Assembly: GCA_965197555.1 (NCBI GenBank)
Contig: OZ240213.1
Span: 2,232,001-2,296,000, forward strand
Length of the DNA stretch: 64,000 nucleotides
Direction of reading: 5' to 3'
Origin: G965197555 sp965197555
Lineage (GTDB): Bacteria; Chloroflexota; Dehalococcoidia; Lucifugimonadales; UBA3495
Numbering within the stretch: the first letter of the stretch is position 1; each line of letters starts with the position of its first letter. Both the position numbers and the translations under genes were made by a program. This document shows, piece after piece, positions 62,901-64,000 of this stretch. The notes beneath the pieces are model-generated. The model did not search any database. It worked only from the letters and a program-made list of their open reading frames with translations, and had not been told where the DNA came from.

Positions 62901-63526
62901 ACACCCGTAAATCCCTTGCTCGCACCATATTGCCTTAAACCTCTTAAGAGCAGCGGTAATTCGGAGAGATTGCCGGAACTAGCGACTCTTTCCGATTGCA
63001 CCTCCAGGTGATGTAGGCTATCATCGCTCCCTACAACGTTCTTGAACTGCTCTAAAACACGGCTAATCCCTCTCGCCACAGCAGGCACCAGCGGTTCCCG
63101 ATCTCCAGTGACGAGAAGTGGAATCATCCGAGTTTTGGTTAGTGCCCCGAGTTCTCCAAATTGCTCTACGGCCAGTCGAATCTGAGCAAGATCAGGTTTC
63201 ATTGGTTCTTTGAGTAGATGGGCGAAAACGAGTGCGAACGATGACTTTCCTGTGCCAAAGTCGCCAGTAATTCGCCAAGCTCTGCTTGTTGAACCGGGTT
63301 CCACGGAATTAAGAAGCCGCCAAAATAACGCGGCTATGGATGGTGTATTGACGTAGTTTTTCAGAGTTGTAGGATCACAGAAATCATGCTCCAGATGAAC
63401 CGAACGTAGATAACGCTTAGGAACTCTGAAGAGGTCCTTGACGACACGAACTTCGGCGTCCCCATGTTTGTTCGCAAGGCGATCTGCTCCAAGGGAAGCG
63501 GAGCCAGACAGATGAGAGTTAATCAA
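59987..63526 (-). CDS. Large P-loop ATPase (SspC-like)
   Basis: 1179 aa if it starts at the TTG at 63526, which has a strong AAGGAGG seven bases upstream and overlaps the DUF4007 stop; ATGs at 63544 and 63577 are possible but lack a site. Walker A TGDFGTGKSS (about 87-96, Lys94) and Walker B VLLVLDELGKFLEYA (Asp214-Glu215) lie in the N-terminal third. LALLHQNISAYA resembles sensor regions of BREX/Ssp ATPases. The rest is long, helical and unrecognised. By order after DUF4007 and before a PAPS reductase it corresponds to SspC, the ATPase of the phosphorothioation core. Length is at the high end. Confidence 0.72.
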   Translation of the reverse strand: MINSHLSGSASLGADRLANKHGDAEVRVVKDLFRVPKRYLRSVHLEHDFCDPTTLKNYVNTPSIAALFWRLLNSVEPGSTSRAWRITGDFGTGKSSFALVFAHLLKEPMKPDLAQIRLAVEQFGELGALTKTRMIPLLVTGDREPLVPAVARGISRVLEQFKNVVGSDDSLHHLEVQSERVASSGNLSELPLLLRGLRQYGASKGFTGVLLVLDELGKFLEYAAFHPEQEDVYVLQVLAEEAARSGDRPFVVLALLHQNISAYAQGLPSISRLEWAKVAGRFDEITLDQPLAHVVALVSGALNIDEGLIPDSLADTIHLVRAAILETGWYGASPNYLSPLEMYPLHPTVLPVLVRFFARFGQHERSLFSFLLSSEPFGLQAFSERPADANGWYRLPDFYDYVRNTFGDRLAGGSYSSDWLRIVGTLDRLEHQDDVVLDELRVLKVVALLNLLDAEYLLPTRSVLEAALADGDPKGLVSETLASLKHRGFLFDRGVAGGYCLWPSTSVDIGTAFEAAKRRLVPIDGVSALVTPYLERTSIVARRHYIETGTLRHFEVRYVYSRTLFEETVPAAESDGLVLVLLCDSLEERHQLTERILSSKVALRPDLIIVVPPALHGITGEVVDALGWQWVVDNTPELSQDSYATAEVARQLSYSRRLLIKRLNSFCGFGNEIADHSGAEWWHQGRRIAIPEKGGISTVVSNICDPLYCEAPLVHNELLNRRALSSAAASARLRLIERMLLAAKEPFLGIDHGKAPPEKSMYLSVLREGKVHREEKEQLVLAEPQENSDPLRLRPALERILALVEDAEGRRVSVKEILDDLKGRPYGVRAGLAPVLLAIEIIAHAHEIAVYENGTFQDRIDSHCFMRLIKEPSVFELQLCRVQGIRSEVFSLLAQSFADKHRSGKDYELLDVVRPLTIFAAQLPEYTQKHPHLEEPAKRVRDALFSAREPAPLIFETLPVACGLEPFAYEGSSEHTMGRQFVATLEYSLRTLGSTYPGLLERIRKHVFSGLGTEVTDFSRGEVAKRAQRIVLFAGEPRFESFARCLADSALTEDAWAERVGSFVVSKPPSRWTYAEENRAMAEIDILTATFRRVEAIIFEEIAEEADTTAVRLALTNKDGSEAAKVVRYRANDESAVRDLELEIEKALGHTSELGLAAISRVLWNRLQGESPEGNVISP

Positions 63527-64000
63527 CGAAATCCTCCTTCGCATATACCGCAGATAGGAAGTTTCGATGCTCAACATCGTTGCAAGTTATGATCCCTTGA
63601 ACAGCGGATGGACGGTAGGCAAACGGTCGTGCCGATTCCGGTGCCGAATAAACATCCAAACGACTACGAATATCGTCTTCCGGAAGCTTAAAAACTTGGC
63701 CGATGCTGCTCGGAGCAATAGCTACGTCTTGGTAAGTAAGCGTATCTTCATTTGGATGGTGTCTTCGCCAGTAATCAAAAAGGCAGTATTCGAACAGTCC
63801 GGTAGTGATTTCGGGCTTAGCCTCTCTTCTGAAAGAGTAGACCGGTTCCTGTCTGCCAGACCCATCGACACGGCGCATACCAACTGCCTGAATCAAATCC
63901 AGCTCTACAAACGGGCAATCTAAGGATTCTTCCAAAGGGCCGGATAATGCCCGACGGGAAACGTATGTCTGTATAAAGACATCCAGGTGCTGCCTTAGGG
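63519..64000 (-). CDS. DUF4007 protein (SspB-like), 5' end beyond window
   Basis: The frame is open from the right edge to TAA at 63519, 160 codons visible. LIQAVGMRRVDG, FRREAKPEITTGLFEYCLFDYW, TLTYQDVAIAPSSIGQVFKLPEDDIRSRL and AVQGIITCNDV fit the DUF4007 pattern. As I recall, SspB, the nickase needed for single-strand phosphorothioation, belongs to this family, and the family is commonly adjacent to PAPS-reductase genes. The stop overlaps the start of the ATPase gene by 8 bases. The N-terminus and any sspA-like desulfurase gene would lie outside the window to the right. Confidence 0.7.
   Translation of the reverse strand, partial: LRQHLDVFIQTYVSRRALSGPLEESLDCPFVELDLIQAVGMRRVDGSGRQEPVYSFRREAKPEITTGLFEYCLFDYWRRHHPNEDTLTYQDVAIAPSSIGQVFKLPEDDIRSRLDVYSAPESARPFAYRPSAVQGIITCNDVEHRNFLSAVYAKEDFVD

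Noticed and set aside
59987..63526. BREX BrxC/PglY assignment
   Set aside because: BrxC-like features are only generic P-loop; no PglZ, BrxL or PglX in the window, and DUF4007 next to it points to Ssp instead. Not excluded if pglZ lies outside.

Overview
The window reads as one long stretch of a conjugative plasmid, or of an integrated plasmid-like island, followed by accessory and defence DNA. The likely host is a member of the Chloroflexota; this is inference, based on high GC, many lipoproteins with long Thr-Pro stalks after the lipobox, a Cu-type nitrite reductase that is itself a predicted lipoprotein, and isolated repeats resembling type I-E CRISPR repeats. No rRNA, complete tRNA, integrase or relaxase was found, so the element cannot be classed as plasmid or ICE from this window alone.

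Region 1 (1-23.3 kb) is a plasmid backbone. It holds a coupling ATPase running off the left edge, a CHC2-zinc primase-like protein, a ParA ATPase with a ribbon-helix-helix partner and a 48-bp-period repeat next to it, SSB, and a repeat-rich, AT-rich stretch that looks like a replication origin. A double-zinc-ribbon protein, a UvrD-type helicase, two leucine-rich surface proteins, a membrane-anchored thermonuclease, an SF2 helicase and membrane proteins follow. Then come a frameshifted cytosine methyltransferase with eleven internal repeats, a restriction-nuclease-like protein, a zinc-finger protein, a Panacea-like protein, a broken Uma2 gene and an aspartyl protease.

Region 2 (23.6-39.2 kb, minus strand) is a type IV secretion operon. 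In transcription order it encodes a giant VirB6/TrbL-like channel protein (1644 aa), a PrgI/VirB3-like protein, a pilin-like protein, a small membrane protein, a VirB4 ATPase, two lipoproteins and a secreted Cys-rich protein. The operon is split by a 3-kb block in the opposite orientation (nirK, a small membrane protein, an ABC ATPase and a broken HEPN gene), bounded by a 15-bp direct repeat and carrying CRISPR-repeat-like sequences.

Region 3 (39.3-49.9 kb) is a graveyard. It has an IS1182-like element nested in an IS1380-like transposase, IS5 and IS1595 remnants, Chloroflexota-style lipoproteins (one followed 3 kb later by a 5'-truncated copy), single-stop pseudogenes and further CRISPR-repeat relics.

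Region 4 (49.9-64 kb, minus strand, visibly lower GC) is the most interesting. It is one tightly packed run: DUF4007 protein (open at the right edge), a ~1180-aa P-loop ATPase, a protein with two GHKL ATPase modules, a receiver-like protein, a PAPS-reductase-family protein, an SNF2 helicase, ParB, an HTH protein, a metallo-beta-lactamase nuclease-like protein and, after a small gap, an HNH endonuclease. DUF4007 + ATPase + PAPS-reductase in this order matches the SspB-SspC-SspD core of single-strand DNA phosphorothioation. Here a kinase/receiver-like pair is embedded in that core, and a ParB/SNF2/MBL/HNH set follows instead of a recognisable SspE. I propose this as a candidate undescribed variant defence system.
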